Of a stretch of 64,000 nt of DNA, positions 1 through 9,247 are shown in pieces. The position numbers and the translations under genes were made by a program. The number at the start of each line of letters is the position of its first letter. The first letter of the stretch is position 1. The stretch comes from Paenibacillus silvae (GTDB lineage: Bacteria; Bacillota; Bacilli; Paenibacillales; Paenibacillaceae): contig NZ_BMFU01000001.1 of the NCBI RefSeq assembly GCF_014639235.1, positions 1,116,001 through 1,180,000 on the forward strand, in the 5' to 3' direction. The notes under the pieces are model-generated. The model was not told where the DNA came from, searched no databases, and worked only from the letters and a program-made list of their open reading frames with translations.

Positions 1-84
1 GACGCACATGTCACACATCCCCCGCAAATTCGTGACCAGATCCGCACCAGACTGCAAGCCATGTCTGCACAATATGCAGATTAG
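1..84 (+). CDS. 3' end of an unidentified gene
   Basis: An open frame enters from the left edge and reads 27 codons to a TAG at 82-84, ending in RLQAMSAQYAD. The hydrophilic, probably helical tail is too short to assign to a family. It is taken as real because a strong hairpin terminator follows 16 bases later and no competing gene lies here. The frame is open from base 1, so the true length is unknown. Confidence 0.55.
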   Translation, partial: DAHVTHPPQIRDQIRTRLQAMSAQYAD

Positions 85-100
85 ATCATCTATTAAAGGG

Positions 101-134
101 AAAGAGCAGCCTGCAGAATGGCAGACTGCTCTTT
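101..134. terminator. Bidirectional hairpin terminator
   Basis: AAAGAGCAG at 101-109 pairs with CTGCTCTTT at 126-134. An inner CTGC/GCAG pairing extends the stem, and the sequence runs into TATTTAA on the plus side. It lies between the partial plus-strand gene and the 3' end of the convergent GH30 gene, so it can serve both. Confidence 0.75.
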
Positions 135-251
135 ATTTAATCCCTTCAATTCATTTCTGACTCATAACCCGTAGCTCATAGCTCATCGCTCGTCATTTGT
201 AACAAAGTTAACGTCGTTCATGGTTTGACGGCCTGTCCTGCACTGTACAGT

Positions 252-2096
252 CTAGTTTACTTTGACAAGACGCCATTGCTGATTCGCTCCACCGTTATCC
301 TCCCACTGAATGGTGGACGCGCCTGCCGTCATGGAACCCTGATTGATATCTACCGTCAGGCCGCTATTGCGATTGGCCAGTACCAGATATCCCCCGACAT
401 CAATGGGCAGCCACTGCTGATTGTGCCCTCCGTTAGCCTGCCATTGAATCAGCGCTGCTCCGCCCTGGGTTGAGCCTGAATTGACATCCAGCAGCAGCCC
501 GCTGCCTACGTTACGAATATTGTAATATCCATTGCCCGCAGGCTCCAGCTTCCATTGCTGGTTCGCTGCTCCATTGTCACTCCACTGTATAATGGTTGCT
601 CCACCAGCCGTTGATGCACCATTTACATCCAGCACAAGACCGCTGTTGCGGTTAACGAGCTTGTAAATCGCTCCTGCTTCATATCCTGTGCTGCCATTGT
701 AGGATGCACCGGAGATTACATACGTAGTGACCGAGCCTGCTTTGGCTGTCGTGGTGAATGTTTTGTTTTGAACTGGGATATTCGTAAGCTGCTGCAGTTT
801 CTCCGTCGCAGACGTGCGATAGACCTGCACAGACGAGCCTACTCCTGAGAAACGGCTCAGATCATAGGTGACGGAGGTATCAGTTGAATCCGAGTTGGTT
901 GTGACAAGTACAATTTTGCCGGAAGCTGCGTCATATGCCGCAAGAGTGTTTGCATCACTCATGCCGATAATTTTGTAGCCTGGGCGAATAAATTTACTGT
1001 AATTACCCATGACATAATATTTCTGATTCACTGTGTAGCCGGTCGTTTGGGTATTGTTCAATACGTTTTTGAAAAAGCCCCAGCCCTCCGCGCTGTCCAC
1101 GGCCTGCCAGTACACCCACGCACTTGCCCCCATGTTGCGCATATCCTTCAGAATGGTACGAGACATCGTAAGACCGCTTGCATCGCCGTCCCCGTATTCG
1201 GATGTCCATAGATGCTTGCCGGCAGATGCCGCCGTATTACGCAAGGCTGTACGGTTGCTGCCGCCATACGTATGTGTGTTAATCTGGCTGATGGCCGATT
1301 GAACGGAGCTGTTGTAGCTTTTAAAAGAAGCATTGGTATCATCCAGACTGTATTCTTCCGGTGCGCTCAGCTTTGTTGTCAGCCCCTTGGCATTCAGCGA
1401 TGCCTGCACCTGACTCAGAATGGTGTTCTGCACTGCCCGGTCGAAGTGCATGCCTTCCTGATCATTGCCCAGCTTCCACCAGGTCGAGACAGGTTCGTTC
1501 AGCGGGGTCACTGTGTCGAACGTAATGCCCCATTGATCCCGGAAATGCTTCACTACCTCAGTCAGATAGTCGGCAAAATCATCATAATAATCCGGCTTGA
1601 GGTTATTTCCACCGTTCGCCGCACCGGAAACACTTCCGCTAATGGTCATCCAATAGGGAGCCGAGTTGGCAAACGCTTCAATGATATTCACACCCTGTGC
1701 CTTGGCAGCTTGCAGCATGTAGCGCTGATTCGCATCTGCAGTCCAGTCGTACACACCCGGAGAAGGCTGATAACCAGGCACCGCTTTGCGGTATTCAAGC
1801 ACGTTGGACGACGGGTTATCTCCACCTCCAATGTTATACCTGAGAATATTCAGCCCCAGCCCTGTTGTTGGATTAAACATTTTCTCCACATACTCATCTC
1901 GATTCGAATATTCACCAACCACCTTACCCCACCAGGCCAGAGACGTGCCCCAGCCTTCAACCGTCTGATACTGCTTCGATGGGTCAGCTACAGCAGTATA
2001 GGCTCCAGCAGCCGACACCTCTGCTCCCGATCCCAGACTGCCTGCCAGCAGTGTTCCGCTAAGCAGCACTGCACTCATTCGTTTCAACCACTTCAT
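252..2096 (-). CDS. Secreted GH30 endo-beta-1,6-galactanase-like enzyme with CBM13/ricin-type lectin module
   Basis: 614 aa. Residues 1-30 are a Sec signal peptide (KR near the start, hydrophobic core, EVSAA end), so the enzyme should be exported. The catalytic domain (about 35-460) opens with EGWGTSLAWW, a hallmark of GH30 subfamily-5-type beta-1,6-galactanases. It has the clan GH-A pair: acid/base E201 in TPLNEP and nucleophile E300 in WTSEYG. The last ~145 residues form a beta-trefoil with QQW repeats typical of CBM13/ricin B lectins, which bind galactose- or arabinose-type sugars. It should cut beta-1,6-galactan side chains of arabinogalactan outside the cell; substrate is inferred from family and neighbours. 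It is a paralogue of the enzyme at 7631-9127, which lacks the lectin module. It has its own 140-bp upstream gap after the GH43 gene. Confidence 0.85.
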   Translation of the reverse strand: MKWLKRMSAVLLSGTLLAGSLGSGAEVSAAGAYTAVADPSKQYQTVEGWGTSLAWWGKVVGEYSNRDEYVEKMFNPTTGLGLNILRYNIGGGDNPSSNVLEYRKAVPGYQPSPGVYDWTADANQRYMLQAAKAQGVNIIEAFANSAPYWMTISGSVSGAANGGNNLKPDYYDDFADYLTEVVKHFRDQWGITFDTVTPLNEPVSTWWKLGNDQEGMHFDRAVQNTILSQVQASLNAKGLTTKLSAPEEYSLDDTNASFKSYNSSVQSAISQINTHTYGGSNRTALRNTAASAGKHLWTSEYGDGDASGLTMSRTILKDMRNMGASAWVYWQAVDSAEGWGFFKNVLNNTQTTGYTVNQKYYVMGNYSKFIRPGYKIIGMSDANTLAAYDAASGKIVLVTTNSDSTDTSVTYDLSRFSGVGSSVQVYRTSATEKLQQLTNIPVQNKTFTTTAKAGSVTTYVISGASYNGSTGYEAGAIYKLVNRNSGLVLDVNGASTAGGATIIQWSDNGAANQQWKLEPAGNGYYNIRNVGSGLLLDVNSGSTQGGAALIQWQANGGHNQQWLPIDVGGYLVLANRNSGLTVDINQGSMTAGASTIQWEDNGGANQQWRLVKVN

Positions 2097-2136
2097 ATGC
2101 TCAACTCCTTATCATTTGAATAGAATCCTTGCTTTA

Positions 2137-2217
2137 CAGAAAAGCGGCTCCGAAACCACTTTTTCAGTTTTTTTCTGTGCTCTCCGTTAACGTGTACATC
2201 AATAGTCAAGCTTATAT
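2137..2217. repeat. Partial, decayed copy of the 230-bp leader/TIR element
   Basis: The stretch contains CAGTTTTTTTCTGT followed by CTCTCCGTTA and a terminal TCAAGCTTATATA. This is the same order as the right half of the elements at 24880-25104 and 27867-28097. The left half is missing. Like the two full copies it sits immediately upstream of a minus-strand gene, here the GH30 gene starting at 2096. Confidence 0.55.
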
Positions 2218-2235
2218 ATGTCATTGAATCTGATA

Positions 2236-3570
2236 CTACTGGGCAATTTCCCGGAAAGTAGCATCCTGTTTATCCAGCGTCGTAACAACAGGCTGCAATC
2301 GCAGGATGTTATCATAATGGCGCAGATACAGATTCGGATTGGTAAAGGAGGCGTAAGAGCTCCAGCTTGCATTCGCCAGTCCATTTACACGTTTGAAGGT
2401 GGCATCATTTTTGAAAGCAGCACTGCCGTCATTTTTCACCAGCAGGATGCTGCCATTATTATTGCGCAGGAAATAACCCGGATAATTTATCGCTTCAAAT
2501 GAAATGCCAGACGAATTAGCCAGACCGGGTACGATTCGAAACTGGGCATCCTCTGCGGGACTAATGCTCGAATCAATACGTGCTTGATAGTTGTAGTGGC
2601 GAATGAAGCTGCCTGGCACGTTAAATGATTCCAGCTTGCGTATATCTCCAGGTTGACCGGCTTCCTTCAGCACCGTCATATGGCGAACCATACCGGACAG
2701 ACCCGCAATCTCCTCTTTAGCAGTCCAGCTCTGGAAATTATCCGCTGAGTCGCTGTAATAATATTTGTGATCTGCATATCCGTCAAAATACATGCGCCAG
2801 GAGCCGTTATCCAGCTGTACCAGCGCCGGTCCCTCTACCCACGAGCCCCAGCCGGCCCAGTCGCCTGTGCCTTTGAAGGTATAAGGTCCTGTCAGGGAAT
2901 TGGAGGTCGCATATTCGATGTATTTGGTTGTTTCATTTTTGGTAAATGCATGATAGGTGGAGCCTGTCTTGACAACAAAGGTATCAATATAATTGGGAGC
3001 AATGCCTGCAAGCACCGTCGGTGCCGACCAAGACGTGGATGCCAGATTGCTGTTCGAAGCGGTAATGACGTATGGCTTGAAATTCTCATAGTTGCCAGGA
3101 GAGAGTGAAACGATGATGTTCACACTGCCGTTTGTGTCTTTGAACCATTCCGGTGCCCATGTATGTGCGATCGGGGTTGATGTGGACAGTGTGATGTTTC
3201 GGACAAAGGTCCAGTTCATTTTGTCCGGGCTGGACGCAATGCCAACCGTGTTACCTGACCAGTTCGTGGTGTACACCACATAATACAGGCCGTCGGTGTG
3301 CTTTATGATGCTGGGATCGCGAATAAGATTGGACGGCGGCGTGTACGCCGGTCCTTTCAGCAATCCGTAATGGGTCGCGTTATATGATTCGTAGATGTAC
3401 ATGTTGGACTCGCTTGTGTTCGTAAAGGCGGTCATCGTATACACACTGGTGGTTGCTTTAACTGTACTCGGGAATAACGTGGTGAATATCAACAATAATG
3501 CAAGTGTGACAATCAAGGCGGCTTTGTTGCTTAACCAGCGCTGTGCCTTGTCTTTCCTTTTCATTAACAT
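2236..3570 (-). CDS. Secreted GH43-type beta-propeller glycosidase with C-terminal AbfB (CBM42-like) domain
   Basis: 444 aa. The start is set at ATG 3570: AAAAGGAGT sits 8 bases upstream, whereas the longer frame to 3597 has no ribosome site. A signal-anchor segment (KAALIVTLALLLIF) precedes the propeller. Counting from codon 3597, clan GH-F residues are visible: RDPS base D94, D205 in YIDTF as pKa modulator, and E255 in WVEGPA as acid. The C-terminal ~140 residues (SFNVPGSFIRHYNYQARI, then ATFKRVNGL and LYLRHYDNILRL) match the AbfB arabinofuranose-binding fold. An exo-acting alpha-L-arabinofuranosidase or related enzyme trimming arabinogalactan is the best guess. Subfamily and exact substrate cannot be read from the sequence. 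Confidence 0.75.
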   Translation of the reverse strand: MLMKRKDKAQRWLSNKAALIVTLALLLIFTTLFPSTVKATTSVYTMTAFTNTSESNMYIYESYNATHYGLLKGPAYTPPSNLIRDPSIIKHTDGLYYVVYTTNWSGNTVGIASSPDKMNWTFVRNITLSTSTPIAHTWAPEWFKDTNGSVNIIVSLSPGNYENFKPYVITASNSNLASTSWSAPTVLAGIAPNYIDTFVVKTGSTYHAFTKNETTKYIEYATSNSLTGPYTFKGTGDWAGWGSWVEGPALVQLDNGSWRMYFDGYADHKYYYSDSADNFQSWTAKEEIAGLSGMVRHMTVLKEAGQPGDIRKLESFNVPGSFIRHYNYQARIDSSISPAEDAQFRIVPGLANSSGISFEAINYPGYFLRNNNGSILLVKNDGSAAFKNDATFKRVNGLANASWSSYASFTNPNLYLRHYDNILRLQPVVTTLDKQDATFREIAQ

Positions 3571-3689
3571 GAATCCAACTCCTTTTCTGTACAACATCCG
3601 ATTGCACTGCCTTCTGACTGAACGAGCATGTAATCAAATCTATTTTTCTTCCGTCAAGCAGCACCTTGCGGCACGCTCAAGTCATACTA

Positions 3690-3709
3690 CATGAAACATC
3701 ACCTCCTTT
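3690..3709 (-). promoter_or_regulatory. Perfect Shine-Dalgarno followed by an ATG-TAG minimal ORF
   Basis: On the minus strand AAAGGAGGTGATGTTTC leads into ATG directly followed by TAG. The ribosome site is an essentially complete anti-16S match with 9 bases to the ATG, yet no protein follows. A second ATG, overlapping the site, gives only M-F-H-V-V-stop. It lies about 120 bases upstream of the GH43 start and may be a leader that controls translation, or the scar of a lost gene. Confidence 0.4.
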
Positions 3710-3734
3710 ACGAATTAATTGAAATCCAGCTTTA

Positions 3735-3748
3735 TGTATACGCTTACA
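3735..3748 (-). promoter_or_regulatory. cre-like (CcpA/LacI-family) operator upstream of the GH43 gene
   Basis: The minus strand reads TGTAAGCGTATACA, a near-palindrome that differs at one position from the Bacillus cre consensus TGWAANCGNTNWCA. It lies about 165 bases upstream of the GH43 start codon. CcpA catabolite repression is the simplest reading; the local LacI protein is an alternative, although its presumed operators near 12400 look different. Confidence 0.45.
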
Positions 3749-3956
3749 ATATTACTTTGCATCATATCTTTATAACTGCCTGAGACGTTCTGATGCGGTT
3801 CTATTTTTGAAGCATAAATCCCCTCATTGCTGTGCAAAACCGTTTCTTACAAGATTCAAGATTAGTATCAAGTTCTCCTGTGATTCAGGCCTGCAACAAA
3901 ATGAGGGGGATTGAATTTTAGTTTTTATATTTCAACCTCTATACTCTACTTCTACT

Positions 3957-4026
3957 TGTTATTGGTGTTACTGCTGTTGTGTTGCTGCTGTTGTGTTGCT
4001 ACTGTTGTTGCTACTGGTATCGCTAC
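3957..4026. repeat. Low-complexity GTT/GCT/ACT trinucleotide tract
   Basis: About 70 bases built almost only from TGTTG, TGCTG and TACTG triplets. In the plus frame it would encode runs of Cys, Val and Leu. It has simple-sequence character and no convincing gene signals, and lies just outside the left end of the inverted-repeat element at 4079. Confidence 0.6.
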
Positions 4027-4078
4027 TCTTACATCTGCTTTTACATCTACATATAATGGCATATTCTTTTCCGGTTCT

Positions 4079-4511
4079 TATAAGTTGAACTAAAGAATGT
4101 ACACAATCCACTCCAAAATGCTCATCAATCCAGGCACATTAGTCCAATATCGTCCATCCCTCATGGCAAGTGCAAGTCTGCCACCCTCTACTGCGAGCGC
4201 TAACGATCAGGAGAAGCCTTATTTCGGCATATTTGGGCTTTGGAAAATTCTAACGATCCCCAGAGACGCTATTCTGCTGGAACCAGCTTGATCAGGCTCC
4301 TTTTTCAGGATTTCGAATGGAATAAGCTTCCTGGAGATCGTTAGAATTCAAATGTCCCCGATTCAGGGGAAATAAGCTCTATGGGGATCGTTAGCCTTCT
4401 CGCTTCGACTTAAACAGCCTGCCAAGGCTGGTATTTTTGCCCCATTACAATGCACTTTGACGATCATAAACCGTTAATCGGTATAATGTCGTTTCTTTAG
4501 TTCAATTTATA
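4079..4511. mobile_element. 433-bp non-coding element with 19-bp terminal inverted repeats
   Basis: The left end TATAAGTTGAACTAAAGAA (4079-4097) is repeated in inverted orientation at 4493-4511, where its complement reads TATAAATTGAACTAAAGAA: 18 of 19 bases match. No transposase or other gene lies inside, so it has the shape of a MITE. Its interior carries copy A of the four-box repeat (4201-4393). The TATAAGTTGA end is shared with the elements at 24880 and 27867, which suggests one family of ends with different cargo. No clear target-site duplication was identified by eye. Confidence 0.55.
4201..4393. repeat. Four-box palindromic repeat, copy A
   Basis: Two direct 23-bp boxes of the form TAACGATC-N6-GACGCTATT or a variant start at 4201 and 4251. 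Two inverted boxes of the form AATAAGCT-N7-GATCGTTA start at 4321 and 4371. The spacing 50/70/50 is identical to copies B (36161-36353) and C (40457-40649). It lies between the GH43 and GH35 genes and is nested within the inverted-repeat element at 4079-4511. Confidence 0.75.
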
Positions 4512-4540
4512 TAGTTCTTGCTTCAAACGCTATTTCTACA

Positions 4541-7500
4541 TTAAATTCCCGCTGTCACCCACGGATGCCGTGACATCTCATCCAGCAGCAAGCGCACGCG
4601 TTCAGGTGTTCTTCCTTCTTCATCAAAAATAAGCAGTTCATTCTCTTCCTTCAGCCACGCCATCGGAATTTTGTAATCCTCCTGCGGACCAATCTGCCAA
4701 TATCGGCCGAGATGATGCCCGTTCACATGGATCGTGCCTTTGCTCATACCCGTGAGACGGAGCATTAGATTGACTTTATGTTGTTCTCCCGTGACAGGTT
4801 TGGCAAAACGCCAGCGGTACCAGACCGGCTGATGATACGAACCGCTGCCGGCTGCAGCAGGGGCAATTGAATTGCCATGATTAGCAACGTTGAAGTGCTG
4901 TCCACCCGCAAGTGAACGCACTTCTGCATCGTATGACTCCCATTGCTGCGGAAGCAGTGCCTCCGTACCCCCCATTCGCCAATTTTGCAGTTCACCGTCG
5001 TTGGAGTAGGTAATCAGCTCCAGTCGGTTAATCGGTGATCGGCTGTATGGCATCTCCAGCGTGTTCACCTCGCCCGGCATTACATAACCGGACAGGTCGA
5101 GTGTCTGGAATGCAAACCAGTCCTGATAGGCAGGCATCGGAATCTCAACGCCGTTAATTTTCAAGCCTTTGCTCAAGGCACCTACAAGCACGGCCTGATT
5201 CCTGCCCTCCAGTGTAAAGCTGCGACGAAGCAGCGTGCCTCCCGGGGCATCATTCACTTCATCCAGATGAAGGAGCCCTGTCTCGGTCAACCAATCCCGG
5301 CGCAGATCCTGAACGTGTCCCCCAAGGTACAGCGGCCCTGCCACACCTTTGCTTTCTCCAAGATAAGGGGAAAAGTTCAGTCTGCCCATGTGCTGTACAA
5401 GCAGCTGCAGTGTATTCTGTCCCTCAACTACCCGAATCGGCACCGCCGCCGCACCAACCTGACGCACAAGTGCTTGCTCGGCACCATTCACGATAATTCT
5501 CGCGGTATCCTGAATATCCGGCAGAACCAGATAGGTGATTTCATCGGCTGCACTGTCAAAAAGGCATTCATACAGCAGGTATCCAAAGTCCTGTCCGTAA
5601 TGGGAAAAATCCATCGGCTGCCCGCTCGCAGAGCGCTGCTTCGCCGTTAGCGTGATTCGTGAGCAGTCAGGAGAACCAGACAGCACAGGAGCCGCAGGAA
5701 TCAGCCAATCCAACTGTTCGTTCCCTGATACCGTCGCTTTCAGCTGTGATTCCGCTTCATTGGCTTTGGACTGTGATTGCACTTCGTTATTGAAAAACGT
5801 CTTTGCAGTCCGGGTTTGTTCCCCCTCCTGCCAATCGCCAAGCAGCATGATTGTGCGTTCAGGATCAGTGATCATACCCTTCACCTGACCGGATGGTGTA
5901 ACATGCACATCGTCAAAGCCGATGGCATAACGCAAGCTTTCGCGATCTGCCGATTCTACGCGCCATGTGCGATTCATTGTTTCTTTGTCCAGAATTACGA
6001 AACGAATGAGTGTGCCGTTTGCTTCAACACGTATCACACCCGGCTCTTGAAAGTGAAACAGATCCAAACGATAGGCATTTCTCTTCGCATCCTGTCCCAT
6101 CAGCACATGAACTGTGCTGTCCTTCAGAACAAGACCTCCCTCGACCAATGCTGATGTCGATCCCGCGCCAAGCTCCAGCTCGATTACCGAGCGCTGCCCT
6201 CTGTCGGCTGCCACGAATAAGGTCAGTTCTCCGTCAACCATCTCATTCCCCGTAATCAGAGAGCCTGCAGTCAAGTACACCTGCTCCGCAATCTGTACAC
6301 GATCCAGCAGTGGAACAATTTGACCGGGATGTATGGATACAGGCAATGTGCGGCCTTCCTCCAATGTAAGGTGTACCGTCTCGCGTTCATCCTTGTGACT
6401 GTCCACAAACCAGATTTTCTCCTGCCCGGACTGTCTTCCGCGCACGGAGATGCCACCCGAATGACGAACCTGAATCTGCTCAGCCGCAATCTCCTCCGAA
6501 GCCATTAACAGTGAATCAAAGGCCCTTACAAAATAAGACAGGTTCTTCGTCACAGCATATTTCGGGGTTACCCGCCCATATTCATTCAACGGGGCATCAT
6601 AATCATAGGAGGTAATCATAAAAATATCACTGCTGCCCAGCGTTCTGCCGCCATACCCGCCGAAGTTCGTGCCACCATAGAACATGTAATGACTGATGCC
6701 CGTATATCCGGCTCGCAGCACCTCCATGATTCTTCTCTCTAGCAGCGGTGCAGTCTTCTGGATCGCAGACGGTCCTCCCCAATTCTCGAACCATCCCGTC
6801 CAGAATTCGGTCACCATTTTCGGTGTATCCGGCTGTTTGGCGCGCAGATTCGCATAATGACCGTCTGCCCCCGACCAGAAATTGGCCCCTTCAATTGTGC
6901 CTTCTGCTCCACCGACACATGTGATAAGCGGAACGTCAATGCCGCGCTCCAGTATGCCGTCTCTCAGCGTTGTCATATGTGCGCTTGCTGCCTCATCATC
7001 CATCAAGTACCCGTATTCATTTTCAACCTGAACCAGAATGACGGTACCTCCGGCAGACAGCTGACGCTTCCGAATAATCGGAATGATCTGATCAAAATAT
7101 AACTGTACATAGTGCAAATATATTTCGTTATTTTCACGGAATTTTACACCGGGCTTGGTTCCCAGCCAGTACGGAAATCCTCCGAAATCCCACTCTGCAC
7201 AGATGAATGGCCCTGGCCGCGCAATGACCCACATGCCCAGCTCCGCACACAGATCAAGAAAAGCACCGCAGTCGTTATCGCCTTCGAAGGACCACTGTCC
7301 CTCCTCCGGTTCATGCACATTCCACGCAAAATAGGTATCAATGCAGTTCATGCCCGCCAGCTTTGCCTTCAGAAGAACGTCGCGCCATTCCTCCTTGGGC
7401 ATTCGGAAATAATGAATGGTTGCACTGTTCAGGAAAATACGCTCTCCGTTCAGATAAAAGCTGCGTGCATCATACGTCAGTTGGGCTTGAGCATTCTGCT

Positions 7501-7558
7501 CTCGCCTCAGCTCGTTATTGTTTTGTTCCTGAAACAAAAGGGACGTTTGTTCTGTCAA
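4541..7558 (-). CDS. GH35 beta-galactosidase (long form)
   Basis: 1005 aa from a TTG start at 7558, chosen because AAGGAGG lies 9 bases upstream; the longer frame to another TTG at 7591 has no site. No signal peptide, so it is probably cytosolic. The TIM barrel carries GH35 signatures: FLNSATIHYFRMP, TYFAWNVHEP, then QVENEYG with acid/base E181, and VTEFWTGWFENWG with nucleophile E251 (numbered from TTG 7558). Large C-terminal beta-sandwich/jelly-roll domains follow, including a segment (VWYRWRFAKP, IHVNGHHLGRYWQIGPQ) typical of GH35 enzymes. It should release terminal beta-galactose from imported galacto-oligosaccharides. It is the last gene of the apparent transporter operon, 72 bases after the GH30 gene. 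Confidence 0.9.
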   Translation of the reverse strand: MTEQTSLLFQEQNNNELRREQNAQAQLTYDARSFYLNGERIFLNSATIHYFRMPKEEWRDVLLKAKLAGMNCIDTYFAWNVHEPEEGQWSFEGDNDCGAFLDLCAELGMWVIARPGPFICAEWDFGGFPYWLGTKPGVKFRENNEIYLHYVQLYFDQIIPIIRKRQLSAGGTVILVQVENEYGYLMDDEAASAHMTTLRDGILERGIDVPLITCVGGAEGTIEGANFWSGADGHYANLRAKQPDTPKMVTEFWTGWFENWGGPSAIQKTAPLLERRIMEVLRAGYTGISHYMFYGGTNFGGYGGRTLGSSDIFMITSYDYDAPLNEYGRVTPKYAVTKNLSYFVRAFDSLLMASEEIAAEQIQVRHSGGISVRGRQSGQEKIWFVDSHKDERETVHLTLEEGRTLPVSIHPGQIVPLLDRVQIAEQVYLTAGSLITGNEMVDGELTLFVAADRGQRSVIELELGAGSTSALVEGGLVLKDSTVHVLMGQDAKRNAYRLDLFHFQEPGVIRVEANGTLIRFVILDKETMNRTWRVESADRESLRYAIGFDDVHVTPSGQVKGMITDPERTIMLLGDWQEGEQTRTAKTFFNNEVQSQSKANEAESQLKATVSGNEQLDWLIPAAPVLSGSPDCSRITLTAKQRSASGQPMDFSHYGQDFGYLLYECLFDSAADEITYLVLPDIQDTARIIVNGAEQALVRQVGAAAVPIRVVEGQNTLQLLVQHMGRLNFSPYLGESKGVAGPLYLGGHVQDLRRDWLTETGLLHLDEVNDAPGGTLLRRSFTLEGRNQAVLVGALSKGLKINGVEIPMPAYQDWFAFQTLDLSGYVMPGEVNTLEMPYSRSPINRLELITYSNDGELQNWRMGGTEALLPQQWESYDAEVRSLAGGQHFNVANHGNSIAPAAAGSGSYHQPVWYRWRFAKPVTGEQHKVNLMLRLTGMSKGTIHVNGHHLGRYWQIGPQEDYKIPMAWLKEENELLIFDEEGRTPERVRLLLDEMSRHPWVTAGI

Positions 7559-7630
7559 CGTTATTCCCCTCCTTCTTATTTTATGGATCAAAGCGAACGC
7601 TCCGCTTCTTTCAGTTACTTCTGTGCGATA

Positions 7631-9127
7631 TCAATCTACCGTTGGTATTACACCTTCGAGTACTACGGTGGTGATGGAATTCTCTGCTACAGGTACTTCA
7701 ATGCCGTTCGCATACACTGGAATATCCTCCAGCTTCTCCATATTGTGCTCTGGTGATGTCTGATACATCTGGGCAGACGTTGTTGTGGCAGCATCCCAGC
7801 CGCTCAGGTCAAATGCCTTGCTTCCCGCCGACAGCTCATTGCGAATAATCAGGACCAGTCTGTGGGCCTTTGCATCATAAGCAGCCAGTGTTCTACCTTC
7901 ATCGGTCGGGATGATGACCGCGCCTGGACGAATATATTTGGTGAACTGAGCCATGCCATAATATTGCTTGGTCATCTCATACTGCTCATCCCCGTTAAAA
8001 TTCGCATGGATGAATCCCCAGTTGTTATTCGCCCCTTCATCCTCCACGGCCTGCCAGTATACCCAGGCAGACGGCTGCATGACTTTCAGATCAAACATGA
8101 TGCGCTCTGCCAGCTCCTGTACTGAGGTCATGTCCTCATGGTTATGCGGCTCGCTGCCGCCCGTACCATATTCGGACATCCACAGCTTTTTGCCCAGCTT
8201 GCCGGCCAGCTCGCGCAGTTCTTCCATTTTGCTGCCGTTATACGAATGGGTATTGATCTGCTGCACCGCATCAATGGTCTCCTGATCATACAAGCTGAAG
8301 TTAAACACCGTCTCATCGATGCTGTTATCATCCGCGGCACTGATTACGGTGCCATCCAGTCCTTTGCTTCGGAGAGAAGCGGCTGTTTTCTTAATAATCT
8401 CGGCCTGCTTCTCGTTGCTGAAATGACTGCCCTCCTGCATATTGCCCTTCTTCCACCAATCGGAGGAGGGTTCATTCAGCGGATCCAGCGTACGGAAGGT
8501 GATCCCCCACGTATCCCGGTAATGCTTCACCACTTCGGTCAAATAATCGGCAAACGCATCATACTGGTCTTCACGCAGATTGTTGCCGCCATCCTCCGCT
8601 CCCGTGACCGATCCGCTGATGGTCATCCAATATGGGGGCGAATTGGAGAACGCCTCGGTAATGTTGACCCCGCGTTTCATCGAACCCTGAAGAATGGAGC
8701 GCTGACCTGCATCCGCATCCCAGTCCCATTTCCCCGGCTCGGGCTGGAAGCCCGGTACGTCTCCGCCCGGACGGAGCGCCTTCATCTCGGGGTTCTCTTC
8801 ACCGCCGATATTGTAGCGCACAATGTTAAGCCCGAGTCCTTTGGCCGGATCAAACACCAGATCCATAACCTCATCCACCTTGGCCTGATTCTTCCAGTTG
8901 CCAAGATCATTGGCCCACCAGGCCAGCGATGTACCCCAGCCTTCAAAATGATCATACGACTGATCCAGCTGCAGATGCACCGGCTCTTCCCGAAATACAA
9001 GTGTCTTGGGTGCTTGATTCATATAATGATTGATAACAATTCCTCCTATAGCCGCCAGCGCAAGCAAGGCCGTACCTGCGAAGATGATCCTTTTGCTGCG
9101 CCTGCGGCGATGTTCGTTATGCGCCAT
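7631..9127 (-). CDS. Membrane-anchored GH30 endo-beta-1,6-galactanase-like enzyme
   Basis: 498 aa. A basic N-terminus (HRRRRSKR) and one hydrophobic segment at about 13-33 form a signal anchor, so the enzyme should stay on the outer face of the membrane. The catalytic domain is a clear paralogue of the enzyme at 252-2096: FEGWGTSLAWW, acid/base E219 in DPLNEP and nucleophile E319 in WMSEYG. There is no lectin module. Tethering it beside the importer encoded by the same operon would let the cell trap short beta-1,6-galacto-oligosaccharides. An AAAGGA site lies 10 bases before the ATG. Family membership is firm; substrate specificity is inferred. Confidence 0.85.
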   Translation of the reverse strand: MAHNEHRRRRSKRIIFAGTALLALAAIGGIVINHYMNQAPKTLVFREEPVHLQLDQSYDHFEGWGTSLAWWANDLGNWKNQAKVDEVMDLVFDPAKGLGLNIVRYNIGGEENPEMKALRPGGDVPGFQPEPGKWDWDADAGQRSILQGSMKRGVNITEAFSNSPPYWMTISGSVTGAEDGGNNLREDQYDAFADYLTEVVKHYRDTWGITFRTLDPLNEPSSDWWKKGNMQEGSHFSNEKQAEIIKKTAASLRSKGLDGTVISAADDNSIDETVFNFSLYDQETIDAVQQINTHSYNGSKMEELRELAGKLGKKLWMSEYGTGGSEPHNHEDMTSVQELAERIMFDLKVMQPSAWVYWQAVEDEGANNNWGFIHANFNGDEQYEMTKQYYGMAQFTKYIRPGAVIIPTDEGRTLAAYDAKAHRLVLIIRNELSAGSKAFDLSGWDAATTTSAQMYQTSPEHNMEKLEDIPVYANGIEVPVAENSITTVVLEGVIPTVD

Positions 9128-9247
9128 GGTCTAACATTCCTTTCTCCATGTACGATCGTTGGTACCCGTCCTCGCTTATGCTAAAGCTGGCTTTCATACC
9201 TTTACAAACTTGATGGAGCATACATTCTTGCTTACCGATTCATCTGA

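Noticed and set aside
1212..2123. Plus-strand 303-residue frame opposite the secreted GH30 gene
   Set aside because: No ribosome site and no domain; the minus strand encodes an unmistakable GH30 enzyme over the same bases.
3911..4093. Plus-strand 60-residue frame with a run of Cys and Val codons
   Set aside because: TTG start with the purine-rich stretch directly abutting it, composition set by a trinucleotide tract, and it runs into the left terminal repeat of the 4079 element. Treated as simple sequence.
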